Part shown: piece by piece, positions 13,357 to 25,258 of the stretch
Position numbering within the stretch: the first letter of the stretch is position 1
How the letters are laid out: every line of letters begins with the position of its first letter
NCBI RefSeq assembly: GCF_964355755.1
Contig: NC_092672.1
Location: forward strand, 11,092,501 to 11,156,500
Source: Antedon mediterranea
Lineage: Eukaryota > Echinodermata > Crinoidea > Comatulida > Antedonidae
Length of the DNA stretch: 64,000 nucleotides
Direction: 5' to 3'
Notes under the pieces: generated by a model
Databases searched by the model: none
Seen by the model: the letters and a program-made list of their open reading frames with translations, nothing else
What the model was told of the DNA's origin: nothing
Translations under genes and position numbers: made by a program

Positions 13357-13526
13357 AGACATTGGTCTAAACGAAAGAGACAGATAGTTGACAGAACGTC
13401 AACGCCTGTGTTCTACTACTTTGCTGTAGACGAATTCATTCGCGTGGATAAAAAGCATTGGTTTATGCGCATGCCTAATAATGATGGATACTTTTAAGTA
13501 TCCTTCCTTATTAGGCATGCGCATAT
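13357..13526. repeat. Repeat family G, copy 2, with perfect-centre palindrome
   Basis: Matches 11997-12143 up to about 13500. Bases 13464-13526 form a palindrome with almost no loop: the left arm GCGCATGCCTAATAATGATG meets a right arm ending TTATTAGGCATGCGC, and the axis is near 13495 (TACTTTTAAGTA). The frame at 13159-13497 crosses it and is not a gene. Confidence 0.85.
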
Positions 13527-13592
13527 AGCAGCGCCATATCCGCAATTAGCGCTCATGGCGCGGTTGACTTAGATGTTACAGTTTTTCATTAA

Positions 13593-13947
13593 AGATGTAT
13601 TGTCCCCACAAAACATGAAAAATGAAGATTAATTAAATCAAACTTTGAATAGGTTATTTTGTAGTTTTAATATATTGAGTCACTTCCATAGAAAAAAAAA
13701 TGAAAAAAAAAAATAATGTTTCACTTATAAAATAACATGATAAATGGTTAAATTCAACCAAAAATCCATTGGTTGGCAGCCAATTTGACCATTTTTTGCT
13801 TTAAATTCCATTTTTTTCAGGTAAATACCGTACATTTTTTTCGATCCAATTTTTGGTCGAAATCAATAACTATTAGGCCTATGTGACATTAAAATGGCAT
13901 ATTCAACAACAATTAAAAATTTTTTTTTTCAGGGGGATAATACATCT
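13593..13947. mobile_element. MITE family D, copy 1 (TTAA target)
   Basis: 355 bp bounded by TTAA on both sides (13589-13592 and 13948-13951). The ends AGATGTATTGTCCCC and GGGGATAATACATCT are inverted repeats. The inside is itself roughly palindromic (GGTTAAATTCAACC, TGGTTGGCAGCCAA). It has no coding capacity. A relative lies at 42651-43001. TTAA duplication is typical of piggyBac and Kolobok elements. Confidence 0.88.
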
Positions 13948-14348
13948 TTAACATTCTTCTCCTCCCATAAGGGTCCCGCCATGTCGGCGCTGCCATCTAC
14001 GGCGCTATTTCTTCATAATTTCCATCTACGTTTTGCGACAAGAAACTTACACAACCCATCAGAGCTCATAAATGATCGATTCGCAGATATCATCCCGTTA
14101 GCCTAATACTTGCTTTTGTTATTTTCACGCGATTTTCATTTCTGAGCCGCTCAATTTGCGATGAGTGCTCATGAATGCGTAAACCAACTTACTGAGCTCT
14201 GATCGGTTGTTGCGCACTTTTTCACGAAACAACTCAAATTACTGAAATTCGTGGCAGAAAGGGGATTGAAAGATGAATACTGTAGTATTAATTTCTGTGA
14301 ATATCTCAAGATAGCTTAAAAGGCTATAACCCAACTCAAGTCAATTAG

Positions 14349-14422
14349 CTTGACACTGTATGTATGTCCATACTTGACACTGTATGTATGTCCATACTTG
14401 ACACTGTATGTATGTCCATACT
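14349..14422. repeat. 24-bp tandem repeat, 3 copies
   Basis: Three near-identical units of CTTGACACTGTATGTATGTC plus CATA, upstream of exon 8. In the exon 9 upstream region the same word occurs once (GACACTGTATGTATTTCCAT is the related form), so the triplication is private to the exon 8 copy. Confidence 0.9.
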
Positions 14423-14518
14423 TCCGTCATAATAATGTCAATATAGATTATAGAAGACCTCTGTAATTTATTATAATCTGTAACTAATATTACTAATTAT
14501 GTTCACTTTATAAAATAG

Positions 14519-14851
14519 GAAATATTAGACTTGTTGGTGGTAGCGGCAGCAATGAGGGACGAGTTGAAGTAAACGCAAATGGACAGTGGGGTACAATATG
14601 CGATGATCTTTGGGACATCAACGATGCTCACGTTGTATGTGGACAGTTAGGCCTAGGAAGAGCACGTGAAGCCCCTCAAAGGGCTCGCTTTGGTCAAGGA
14701 TCTGGCAACATTTATTACGATAATGTTCAGTGTGGAGGACAAGAAACCGATGTTACTTCATGTACCAGCAATGGTCTTGGTAGTCACAATTGTGCTCATT
14801 CTGAAGATGCTAGTGTTATTTGTACTGGTGGTGGCAGTAGTTGTGGTGGAG
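14519..14851 (+). CDS. SRCR domain exon 8
   Basis: 111 codons, acceptor TTATAAAATAG, donor GTACAG, phase 1-1. The domain differs from exon 7 at a handful of positions (GGSGSNEG for GGGGSNEG; mostly silent changes elsewhere), with the same [13 protein letters not shown] and NIYYDNVQC segments. Its C-terminal linker is longer, GGGSSCGGG, with a cysteine outside the domain as in exon 6. Read-through past the donor hits TAA after two residues. The upstream intron is homologous to those of exons 7 and 9 but lacks the 52-bp-repeat MITE. Confidence 0.92.
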
Positions 14852-14994
14852 GTACAGTGTAAACATTAATATTAATGCAATCAAATATAAATATTTTAAC
14901 AAAAAATTATTATATTTATTATTTTTATATTATTAACAAATAATAATAAACACAATGTCACTTTTGAGCCTTCGTATTTGGACCTAGAGATGCT

Positions 14995-15250
14995 CATGAT
15001 TTGCGTATTTTGGCAAAACATAGCACCCTTAATTTGCGTATTTTGGCATGATTTGCGTATTTTGGCATGATTTGAGTATTTTTGCAAAGCATAGCGCCCT
15101 CAATTTGCGTATTTTGGCATGATTTGAGTATTTTGGCAAAGCATAGCGCCCTCAATTTGCGTATTTTGGCAAAATTCTTGCGTATTTTGGCAAAGCATAG
15201 CGCTCTCAATTTGCGTATTTTGGCAAAATTCTTGCGTATTTTGGCATGAT
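14995..15250. repeat. Minisatellite TTTGCGTATTTTGGCA
   Basis: Units of about 16 bp (TTTGCGTATTTTGGCA) joined by CAAAGCATAGCGCCCTCAA spacers, about ten copies, decaying at both ends. Minus-strand frames here (14896-15209) are repeat read-through. Confidence 0.9.
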
Positions 15251-15946
15251 GCTCACCAACCCTAATAGATATTTGATGCTCATATTTGAAGATAAAATGA
15301 TAAGGCTAGGCAATCTATCTAAAAAAACAGCCAAATAAAAGTGAAACAAATTGCAAAAAGAGATGTTTCTTTTTTAAATGGTCACATATGATGAGGAGAT
15401 CAACATTTGAGCATCACACCTCTATCACTCATCCCGATGATATGCAAATTAGCTTAAATATGCAAATTAGGGTGAAATTACAGGGTTACCATATCTCAAA
15501 AACTACTACTCAGAGAGAGTTGATTTTTTCACTGATTTATTCAGAATGTAGCCTATATATTTGTATTTGCTCTAATGAAACATTTTACGAAAAAATGACC
15601 GGAATTACAAAGTGGTCCTACGCTTGCTATTAGGAACCTATATCTGAGTCATTTGAGGCCAAAACAAGTCTCTACAGACATTTTTGATTTAGCTTGTACT
15701 ACTAATTTGCATACTTTCGAGACATTATGTATGCAAACATTGAGAAATGAGGTCGAGGGTCAATTAATGTTGTACTTCCGGTCATTTTTTTTCGTAAATT
15801 GTTTCATTAGAACAAAAAAAAAAAGATTTATATAAAAACGTGAATTCATGAATAATATTAATTTCTGTGCAAGATAGCTTAGAGGGCTAAACTCACTCAA
15901 CCAGCTTAACACTGTATGTATTTCCATGCTTCCGTCATAATAATAC

Positions 15947-16210
15947 GGGGCTCCGTCCGACACATTACCTATGGTATTATGCCATACAAACTATGGTTTG
16001 TAAAAGAAACACCATGACTATTTCGATAAAAAGACAAACCATAGTTCTTGTCTTTTACAAACGACATTTGTCTTTCGATAAAAAGACAAACCATAGTTCT
16101 TGTCTTTTACAAACGACATTTGTCTTTCGATAAAAAGACAAACCATAGTTCTTGTCTTTTACAAACAATGGTTTGTAGGACAGGATATATAGTTTGTCGG
16201 ACGGCGTCCC
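15947..16210. mobile_element. MITE with 52-bp minisatellite, copy 2
   Basis: Same ends as 12661-12980 (GGGGCTCCGTCCGACA ... TGTCGGACGGCGTCCC) and the same position relative to the next SRCR exon. It holds three good 52-bp units plus one degraded unit, so it is about 56 bp shorter. The preceding 120 bp (from 15820) also match the sequence before copy 1. Confidence 0.85.
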
Positions 16211-16241
16211 TATTAATAATTATGCTCACTTTATAAAATAG

Positions 16242-16556
16242 TAAATATTAGAATTGTTGGTGGTGGCAGCAGCAATGAGGGACGAGTTGAAGTAAACGCA
16301 AATGGACAGTGGGGTACAATATGCGATGATCTTTGGGACATCAACGATGCTCACGTTGTATGTGGACAGTTAGGCCTAGGAAGAGCACGTGAAGCACCTC
16401 AAAGGGCTCGCTTTGGTCAAGGATCTGGCAACATTTATTACGATAATGTTCAGTGTGGAGGACAAGAAACCGATGTCACTTCATGTACCAGCAATGGTCT
16501 TGGTAGTCACAATTGTGCACATTCTGAAGATGCTAGTGTAATTTGTACTGGTGCAG
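16242..16556 (+). CDS. SRCR domain exon 9
   Basis: 105 codons, acceptor TTATAAAATAG, donor GTACAG, phase 1-1. Motifs as in exon 7, with IRIVGGGSSNEGRV at the start and the short linker GAG at the end. Six cysteines. It is the last SRCR exon I can find. If its donor were not used, the frame would continue about 27 residues (FELKEYIYKQSRM...) to a TGA near 16640, which could be a real C-terminus. If it is spliced, the next exon is not recognised. The phase (1) does not fit the acceptor at 35320, whose open frame needs phase 0. Confidence 0.92.
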
Positions 16557-17045
16557 GTACAGTTTTTGAATTGAAAGAATATATTTATAAACAGTCACGC
16601 ATGCCATCGGAGCACAGTATTTTATTTATCTACCATAACAAATGACAAAAGTTGCCTCCACCTAAATTTGATTAAAACGGCCTTAAATTACGCTAGCTCC
16701 ATGGACCCCTTTCTCGGTGGCCCTTGGCCCCCAGCTAAGTGATGCTCGCTTCGCTCGCATGAATTGTCTTTTTTTCAAAAATCCATTTTCTCGCTGAAAA
16801 TTTGAAGTAATTGTCTTCACGATCGATTCTCGCACACCAAAACAGTGGGCGCATCACAGAAGCAAAACGAAATATCAATCCACGCGCGATGCATGCTGGC
16901 ATTTATAGCAGATCGCTTAAATTATTGTATTTACTTACTTTTAACATTTTTAACCGTTTAAATTATCGCAATAGACCCATATACTAGTGCTGTACCACAC
17001 TGAGAATGTTAAAGAGCCGCTATCCAATCGAGTTTAACAAATACC
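16557..17045. other. Downstream of last SRCR exon
   Basis: No exon seen. Contains GATGCTCGCTTCGCTCGCAT (16742-16761), a short near-palindrome whose core GCTTCGCTCGC resembles GCGAGCGAAGCGAGC at 26369. Confidence 0.4.
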
Positions 17046-17366
17046 ATGAAAGCCCTTAGTTGTCTAATGGTTAGGACATCCGCATATCAAGCAGAAGGTT
17101 CCGGGTTTTCTCATTCTCACAGATTTCCTCATCAATTGCATTTTTATAACACTTTTGTTAACATTTTATTATACCATATTTTTCTATGTATTTTTCTAAA
17201 TTTGTTAAATGTCGGTTTTATTGTATCGTCCAAGTTAACAGGGGCTGGTAAAGCACATCACAAGATGACAGTTTTATACTTTTGCTTTTCCGCTACTCCC
17301 CTGTTATACTTATATGTTTGTTTTTTTGCTATGTAGAAAGATTGAAAATAAATAAATAATTAAATC
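17046..17366 (+). mobile_element. tRNA-derived SINE
   Basis: The head 17051-17115 resembles a tRNA of the Glu type: A-box TAGTTGTCTAATGG (17057-17070), then GGTTCCGGGTT (17098-17108) in the B-box place. A body of about 200 bp follows, with GGGGCTGGTAAAGCAC, and an A-rich (AAATA)n end at about 17350. The open frame across it has no start context or homology that I recognise. Confidence 0.7.
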
Positions 17367-18375
17367 TTTATCGTTTTAAATTAATTAATTAAAATGTCAG
17401 TATATCACCTTTGGAATGACGGAAAACTGCAATAGTTTAGCGTAAAATGTGTTTTTATATAAATTACTATTGATAATTTGTAATTGTTTGAACGGGTTGG
17501 TGTTAAGTATTATAATTATACCTAATTTTTTTATATCTTTCAGGGCGATAAACTGCTATACCATACATCGTTGATACATTCAGTCAAGTCGCGGCCTAAA
17601 AAAATTACCAGATGCGAATTAATGTTAAAATTTAAATTAAATTTTACTTTATACTTTTGTTGAATATAATTTATATTATTTACGGTATTATATTTATATT
17701 ATTTATCTATGGGATTCTATATGGTGATGATAAAGATCAAATAAATTATTTTCTTCAGCATGAATTATTGCTTGTTTTATTTTTTTGATGATTATCTCAG
17801 TATCTTTAACGATAGATTTCAACTGTTTACACTCCTGAATACGTTTTTGAAAACACCCTCAAAATTATTTTTAAAAAACGTATATAATTATAATGATAGA
17901 AAATGCAATCTTTCTATATTTGGTGTGGTCAATTCAGATTTTAGGTACACTTCTCGAGTATTAGAATATAAGCCAACCGTCGTAGGCCTACTGGGTTATA
18001 ATATTTTTTTATTTGTTATTATAAACTTGAGAAAATATTCTTAGGAAGTTAGTATCGAAGAAACTAATTTGGATATGAAGTGAACTGAAACATATCCTGC
18101 AATCGTACGTATGATGAACATTCAAAACACATTTCCACACAATTCCAATTTTGATGCCCACCACTACATAAATGTGTCACCCACCCATAATTTCCTAGAT
18201 ATCATTATTTTTTAATGCTGAAATTATAAGCATGATCAATTATTAATTGTTCTCGGGTACCGTGACCACACAAGGCAGCAGAATTTAGAAGTCTTAGGGT
18301 GGCGGTTTTCTATAAATGAATTTTTGAGTTTTCTGTTCAATCATAGTCACCGCATCTAAAGAAGGATATTATTAT

Positions 18376-18660
18376 CGTGCAACTAGGTTAGTGCCAGAAC
18401 TCTCAAATCTGTCTCCACATGAACGCCTTTCCAGGTTGGGTCTATCGTCCCCCGAAGATATACGTAGTAGAGGTGACATGATTGAAACTTATAAGATTGT
18501 TCATGGTCTCAAAAATGTTTGTTTTTTTGATTTTGACTTTCCAAAATATGTATCTTCTGAGTGTTTTGACACCAATTACGACCATATGTATCTTCTGAGT
18601 GTTACGACCATATCCACCCAACAATTTCTGAGTTGGCTCTAGAGGGTATTCAGTTGCATG
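18376..18660 (+). mobile_element. LINE ORF2 C-terminal fragment
   Basis: The translation RATRLVPELSNLSPHERLSR continues LGLSSPEDIRSRGDMIETYK, then IVHGL. This is the characteristic C-terminal motif (RAT-LVPEL ... RL-LGL ... RGD-IE-YKI-HG) of CR1/L2/jockey-like non-LTR retrotransposons. The frame then degrades, with a piece reading SELALEGIQLHVYSTGL in another frame. The element is a dead 5'-truncated copy. Some predicted proteins would start at the Met at 18391; I do not regard that as a host gene. Confidence 0.8.
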
Positions 18661-18997
18661 TCTACAGTACAGGTTTAGGTCTCACACAAACAGGCTACAA
18701 CACATTAAAGTTCAAAATTGACCATTTTTAAATGCCATTTTTGAATTAGTAGTTGTTGGCAAATAATACATTGTTGGAAAGGTACACATGTCTTCTTTCA
18801 AATGCTGTGTATACAATTAACTAGTGGAAAAATGGGCATGTGATTCATAATTAAAGAACTATCTGTGATTTGTATGTATCTTTGCGATTAAAGGAAATCT
18901 TTTTAATAATTAATCATAAATTAATCAAAAGAACAATGATTAATTTTAAATTTTCGAGCGGCGTTTTTTGTAAAAAATATTTCTTGTTTAATTTATT

Positions 18998-19116
18998 TGT
19001 TTTTATTTCGATTTTTGTCTGAAAATACAAACTCAAGTAGTATACGTATGAAACGCCATATGTGCCAAAATACTTATCTTTTTAATAATTAAAACAAAAC
19101 TCCGTCTGGAACCCAT
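18998..19116 (-). repeat. Repeat family C, inverted copy
   Basis: Contains GTCTGAAAATACAAACTCAA, GTATACGTATGAAACGCCAT and AACTCCGTCTGGAACCCA. It is the reverse complement of the copies at 43973-44133 and 53736-53885. A shorter scrap of the same family follows at about 19230-19290. Confidence 0.75.
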
Positions 19117-19635
19117 ACTAACCCAGTAGCTACCAAGTTACGCAAAGTCTTAACTTTGACCACTATTGACCCTTTGGCCCCTGTACTTACCAAGCATCCC
19201 AATTTTTTTATTTTTTTTTTCTGGGAGAACCTATAACACTAGACTTGTTACTATATTAAGTCAAAACTTCGTCTGGAACCCAGACTACTATAACACAAGA
19301 ATTTCCTGTTCGTCCGAAATGCGTAAAATGTTCGAAAGGCATTGTAGGAACAGAATACTAAGCCATTGTGAGAAATAGAGTAGCGCGCCCTCAACATGTT
19401 AGAAAGGTAAAATCTTGTTGCTATACTGTAGAGGAGATATTTTTATTTATTTGTTGACTCATTCACCTTTGGATCGGTGGCACTCACAAAATGCGGTGCA
19501 GCGGTCCAAAAACAAAACATAACAATTTGAAAAAGAAACAAAAAGAAGGAAAACATAATGAGAGAAAAAAAAAGAAAAAAAAACAAAGAAATTTAAACTA
19601 TAATAATACAAGCAACAATACAACAAAAACAGTCA

Positions 19636-21960
19636 TTGGGAATATTTCAACGAAGACCGTTTTTCCCATGACAAGCTTAAATATCTATTACAGAATGTAT
19701 CGAATGCCTTGTAAGAATTGTCAGATAGAAGAATAGACTCTCCTCCTAAGATAAAACTTAGTTTGCTTTCATCATTTGCATTTAAATATTGTGTCCATAT
19801 GCCATAATCATTACAGAGTGTCAATTCATTTCTAGTTTTCTTAATTCGTCTTTTCTGATTTCACCTAAAGCATTACAGTTCAATAAAAAATGGTTAATAT
19901 CTTCAGATTCACCATTAATACATAGAGTGCAAAAGCCTGTGGTTTCATTTGACCACTTACTTGTTTTGCATTCTAGAGGTAGGGTGTTTGATCTAGCCTT
20001 AAACTTTAGGCTGGCACCATAGAAATTTGTTTTGTCTAGAAGATATTTGTCTAATTTTGGTTCGGGTTTTAATTTGGAGTAAATGTTTAAAGAAGTTTTG
20101 TTTAGTAAATTATTTGACCACTCTGATTTATATGATTTAGACAAGGCTTTTTCAATATTCCTAACAGAAAATAGTGTGAACGACAGATTATTGATCTTAG
20201 ACACTTTATCATAAAAGTTCACACCATTTGTACATTTGTCAAAGGTATCAGCACAACTACTTAAGAATTTATACTTTAGGTTATTTAAGTTGCAATCAAT
20301 TTGTACCATACAGTGTAGAGCAATATTTGGCCACCTACCAACATCCATTTCTATAAATCTATTGAATAACTTTGTCTTTGACAATTCGCGTATTTGAGAT
20401 AAAGGGGCCAACCAAGATCACCTTAAAGGGCTTCACGGGGTGTGTATCGTGGAACCTTTAGTATATAACGTGTTATTTGTAGTTTCTTTTCTAAGTCTTC
20501 ATTATCTTTCATTGATCTACTATTTACCAAACACTACTAGCATAATTGATTGATGGAAGTCCGATTGCCTTCCAAAGTATATTACCATAATATATTCCAT
20601 TAAAGTTATCAAGATTAGATATTATACCTTTGATGTAAGCTATTAGTCGGTTTCCTTTCTGTTTAACATGTTCATAATGTGTGTGCTCTCTTAAATTTGA
20701 CGTGATATAGACGCCCAAATCTTTGTAATAATTATTTACCTCTTTAATGGTCTTTTCCCCTAATTTCCAATTTTTATTCATATTATTTATGCGTTTACCT
20801 ACAACCATAATATTGGTATTGTCGTGATTAAAACCTAATTTCAATTCATTAGCAAATCTACCTGCAATTTCTAACATTTTTGTCATTTCTTTTTCGTCAT
20901 TAGCTATTAGAATAACATCATCGGCTCAAAAAAGGCCACCCATCCAACTACCATTCAATTGGACACCTAAATTACTATCACGAAGAAGTTTAACAAACTC
21001 ATTAATAAAAATTGAAAATAAAATTGGTGAGAGGACACACCCTTGCTTTACACCTTTATGAATATCAAATTCATCTGTCAAACTTTCTCCTACTTTAACT
21101 TTAGCTTTAACTAACTTTTAGCAAATAAGCCTCCAAACTTTCCCCTTTACACCTGCGTCCCATACAGATTTTAAAAGGCCATCCCGCCAAACACTATCAA
21201 AAGCTTTGCGGAAGTCCAGGAAGGCTAGATGTGTAGTTTTGCCTATATTTGATCAGCAACATAAAATACTCTTTAGAGTGAAGATGTGGTCAGATCTAAA
21301 GCCTCCCTGAACTTTCGAAAGAAAGTTATCTTCTATAAAATTTGATATGTACATAGTGGTTACTCTATTAAATATTTTTGACACGCAAGAAGTTAATGAA
21401 ATGCCTCTATAATTGTTTAGATCTTTACGATCTCCTTTTTTAAAGATTGGGACAATGATACTTAAGTTCCACTCACTTGGTATTTTTTCTAGTTCAACAA
21501 TTTTGTTGAATAGGACAAGGAGGGATGTTTCTAAAGCGACACCCCCATTTTTAAGGAGTTCATTTGTTATACCATCTATCCCGGGGGCTTTGTTATTTTT
21601 GGCATTTGACAGTGCTTCTCTAATTATTTCGAGGTTAAATTTAATATTAGATAGTATATTCTCATCATTGTCTGTGTCATCTATAGAGTGCATTTCACTA
21701 TCTGCCCGCTTTGTCAAGTACGAAAAACAATCGTGACCTTGTTCATCTTTACCAAGATTCTCCCAATAATTTTTAACAGTAGTAAGAATTTCTTCTTTAT
21801 CACATGTTGTTTCATTACAATCTTGTGGGAGTCTAATACAATTAATACCAGATTTACTTTTTTTGTCATTTGACCCTTTAAGGATTTCCCAAAAATCTCT
21901 AGAAGAGGGTCCACCTTTTTTGGCAATTTTAATAGATTTCTTTACTTTAGCTTCAATGAT
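19636..21960 (-). mobile_element. Degenerate LINE with reverse transcriptase
   Basis: Read on the minus strand, the remnant of a non-LTR retrotransposon ORF2 follows the expected order. NNKAPGIDGITNELLKNG is followed by VPIFKKGDRKDLNNYRGISL, VQGGFRSD, LAFLDFRKAFDSVWRDGLL, GVKQGCVLSPILFSIFINEF and the catalytic ADDVILIAN. A thumb/connection region follows, then a C-terminal zinc-knuckle-like FCTLCxNGESEDINHFLLNC. There is a TGA just before ADD, another stop after KVWRLIC, and frame changes near 21250, 20500 and 19820, so it is inactive. The apurinic endonuclease domain that should precede it is missing (5' truncation near 21960). CR1/jockey-like is my best class guess. Confidence 0.88.
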
Positions 21961-22177
21961 TTTTTTTTAAATCAGGTTTTTTACATGATGATTACATGGT
22001 ACTTCCCTTGTAAACGGGAACTCTTATCGAAATGTATAACTTATGGGGATTCTACTGTAATACATAAAAATTGTTTTTTTTTTCATTTACCTTAAAATAA
22101 TAGTGATAAAACGCACATTTTACATAGTATTTAGCCAATTTAAAAGTTGGATGTACACCATCGTAGATACCATACCA

Positions 22178-22515
22178 TTATTTTTGCAATGCATTTATTT
22201 TTAGATACGTTCTAAACAACTTAAATGAAGTTGGAAGTGTATCAACATTGAGACTATTCCATATAATTGCTCCACGATAAGAAAGACCTCGTTTTTTAAA
22301 ATCGGTTTTTGGCTTCGGGATGAATAGATGTGTATCACTGTGCCTTAGATTATAATTTATATCATTGTATGTAAACACATTATTTAGGTAAGGTGGGGCA
22401 TTACGTGTCAACACCTTATAAATACCCATACAACATTCATATCTATTATGATAAAATAAAGGTGACCAATTAATTTGTCTTAGTGCCTCACTACTAGGTG
22501 TGTCCGATTCTGTTT
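22178..22515 (-). mobile_element. Second LINE 3' fragment
   Basis: The minus-strand translation LRQINWSPLFYHNRYECCMG is followed by YKVLTRNAPPYL, LRHSDTHLFIPKPKTDFKKR and LSYRGAIIWNSL. This is the standard C-terminal end of CR1/Rex-like LINE ORF2 (VYK-L-G-AP-YL ... R---F-YRGA--WNSLP). It is a different element from the one at 19636-21960, truncated at its 5' side. Confidence 0.78.
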
Positions 22516-24122
22516 TAGAGAACTAGGCCTACTTGTCCAAAAAACTTCATTTTAATCCGATGTTAAATTCCGATTATTTTCTGAATGTATAAAGTCAGTG
22601 ATAAAAATAGATTCCCATCATCGGATTACAGTTGTTTAAAGCCAGTTTTTTTCTACTAGCCAAATTTATTCGCGAGAATCCAAATGAACATACGTATTAA
22701 TATTTTCATCTACTTTTTGTGACGCTGAAAAATACCAATTGTAACTCAATAATGTTCGATTCACGCGAAAATATAATAATTGGCTAATGAAAGAAAGACA
22801 TGACCGGTGTAGTTTGCGTTTGTGAACGCATAACATTCTAAACAAGGTATTTAACTCCGATATTAGAGAAATGGTTATTGTGAAATTCCTGTTGTATACA
22901 GACATTCAATTCTTGCTAGGCCTACTATTTGGTCTACTTTTTGCTAGTTATGGAAAACAACATTATTATTGTTTTCCGTCACATACGAATACTAATCCCG
23001 CCCATTACCGTGATACCGTACTTGCTTTAAGTAAATTGATTGGTTGTGCTACTCAATCTTCACGCCAATCACTGTCAAGCAATAATTAGGCCATTAACAA
23101 CCAGCTAAAATTCATCAACAGACATCAATTCAATATCGAAGCGTCGGCGGTTCACATGTTGAAATGACGCTAGAAGTGTACATCAACCAACTTTATATCA
23201 GAAATCTCACAAAGAAAAACTGGAATTGTATCTGTATAGGCCTATATTAATTAACCCGTATACTGTGAGTCAGCGGCCGTGGCTATAGCCAATGTATAAC
23301 GGTCCTCGGTACTGGATATACAAAATGTACGACAACTTCGGATAAATCTATTTATCTTTAGTATTCAGTTTTCATTTGTGGAAGTTAGTCGAGTAAGTAC
23401 ACTACTATTTCTTTCCCTGACTTAAAATTAGATTATATCTAGAATTGTGTGTTTACAGTGTCTCGTAATAAATATCAAACAAGATATAGCATACATTTTG
23501 TTGTAACACACTTATGGAACATAATTAGACGTACACATAATCAGGGGCGGTCGCAGGACTATTTTAAGGGGCTATGCCCAGGTTAGAGTTTTGTAGGACA
23601 CGGAGGCCCCCATGTTTGGGGCTGTGGCGAAGCGAATTTTGTTAAATGACACCCCTAGATGGCTGGAAATTGTATTCTCACACGTATAATTCACGATAAA
23701 CGGCACCTCTAGCTTGCAAGAAATGACACTCTAATAATAGCCTACTTATTCTGCCTGTGTAGGGAACTACACAATTTTTAGTTCAATACGAACGTCGGGG
23801 CAAAGTTCCCGATGAAGGTAATGCCGTTACGGTACCGCATTCTGATAATCTATATATAAATTTACGTAAGGGCAAAATTCGGTAAATCGCGCCTTAATTC
23901 TAGAATTTTCACTCGATGGTATGTAAAGTTGGTTCGTACTTTCGGTACTGATTTTAACCGCCTGATGTAACCCTGTTTACTAATTAAATTGAGTTAGATA
24001 ATTAGTTATTGACGATTAAAACGAATTTAGGTTCAACGATTTGCCCCAAATAGGGGTGTTTTCCGATCATGGAATACACTGTCTAATGGATGTCCATCTT
24101 GAAAAATACCCGCCAAAAAAAT
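22516..24122. other. Intergenic, no gene seen
   Basis: AT-rich with several TAGGCCTA octamers (near 22525, 22916, 23248). The frame at 22871-23089 has no recognisable domain or splice context. Confidence 0.4.
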
Positions 24123-24428
24123 GCGAGGAGGCTTCGCATTTTTCTATCTCCTCCTACGATAATTGTTTTTAATAGCTGAAAACCGGTTGAACAGCTAGAG
24201 TACACCATCATAATGTTGAAGACAGGCCGATTTTCTTTAAAAAATACTATTTTGATAGATTTAATATACGATTATACAAATGTATTGATTTGCGATGAAT
24301 GGAACATCCCAATCTCTCAGTCTGCCAGAGTTTGGTTTAACACAAGTACTGTAGGTAAATTTATGAGCCCTTGGTTTAACACATACGGTAGGTAAATATA
24401 TGGGCCCTTTGAGAATAAACTTGCAATA
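24123..24428. repeat. 306-bp direct repeat, copy 1
   Basis: Starts GCGAGGAGGCTTCGCATTTT and ends AGAATAAACTTGCAATA. It recurs almost exactly at 24885-25258. The frame MLKTGRFSLKNTILIDLIYD inside is shared by both copies but has no homology I recognise. Confidence 0.9.
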
Positions 24429-24884
24429 CTTTGACAATACTGTAAATACCTATTAACTATTTTTCATTTGAATCGAACATTTCTTACTGTGAATGTTCGT
24501 ACTGTTAGATGTAATATAAAAATATATACAAATAAACTTTATTACTGAGACTGTGGATAGGCTCTACTGTTAGATATACAAATAAACTTTATACTGACAT
24601 TTCCTTCTCAACGTTTGTATTAATTAATAATTACCAAAAATATAAACGTCGTAGTGGTGTATCGTGACATGTACTTTAATATTTCAATCGATTATGACAG
24701 TGACAGTTTTAACAAAGTATTAAATCGCAAATGTTTTAGGCCTACTGTATTTAGAGGTATATTATTTATAGGCCTATAAAACCTGAACAAAATATTTCGT
24801 TACTCAGTGGATAAAGAATATATTTAAAAATTGTTCCTCTTTGTACCTATCCGCTTTCCCATCCCTCAACCCTAATGTTACATA

Positions 24885-25258
24885 GCGAGGAGGCTTCGCA
24901 TTTTCCTATCTCCTCCTACGATAATTGTTTGTAATAGCTGAAAACCGGTTGAACAGCTAGAGTACACCATCATAATGTTGAAGACAGGCCGATTTTCTTT
25001 AAAAAATACTATTTTGATAGATTGCTAGAGTACACCATCATAATGTTGAAGACAGGCAGATTTTCTTTAAAAAATACTATTTTGATAGATTTAATATACG
25101 ATTATACAAATGTATTGATTTGCGATGAATGGAACATCCCAATCTCTCAGTCTGCCAGAGTTTGGTTTAACACAAGTACTGTAGGTAAATTTATGAGCCC
25201 TTGGTTTAACACATACGGTAGGTAAATATATGGGCCCTTTGAGAATAAACTTGCAATA
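24885..25258. repeat. Direct repeat, copy 2, with internal 68-bp duplication
   Basis: Same sequence as 24123-24428 but longer by 68 bp, because the segment starting GCTAGAGTACACCATCATAA is present twice in tandem (24956 and 25024). Confidence 0.9.
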
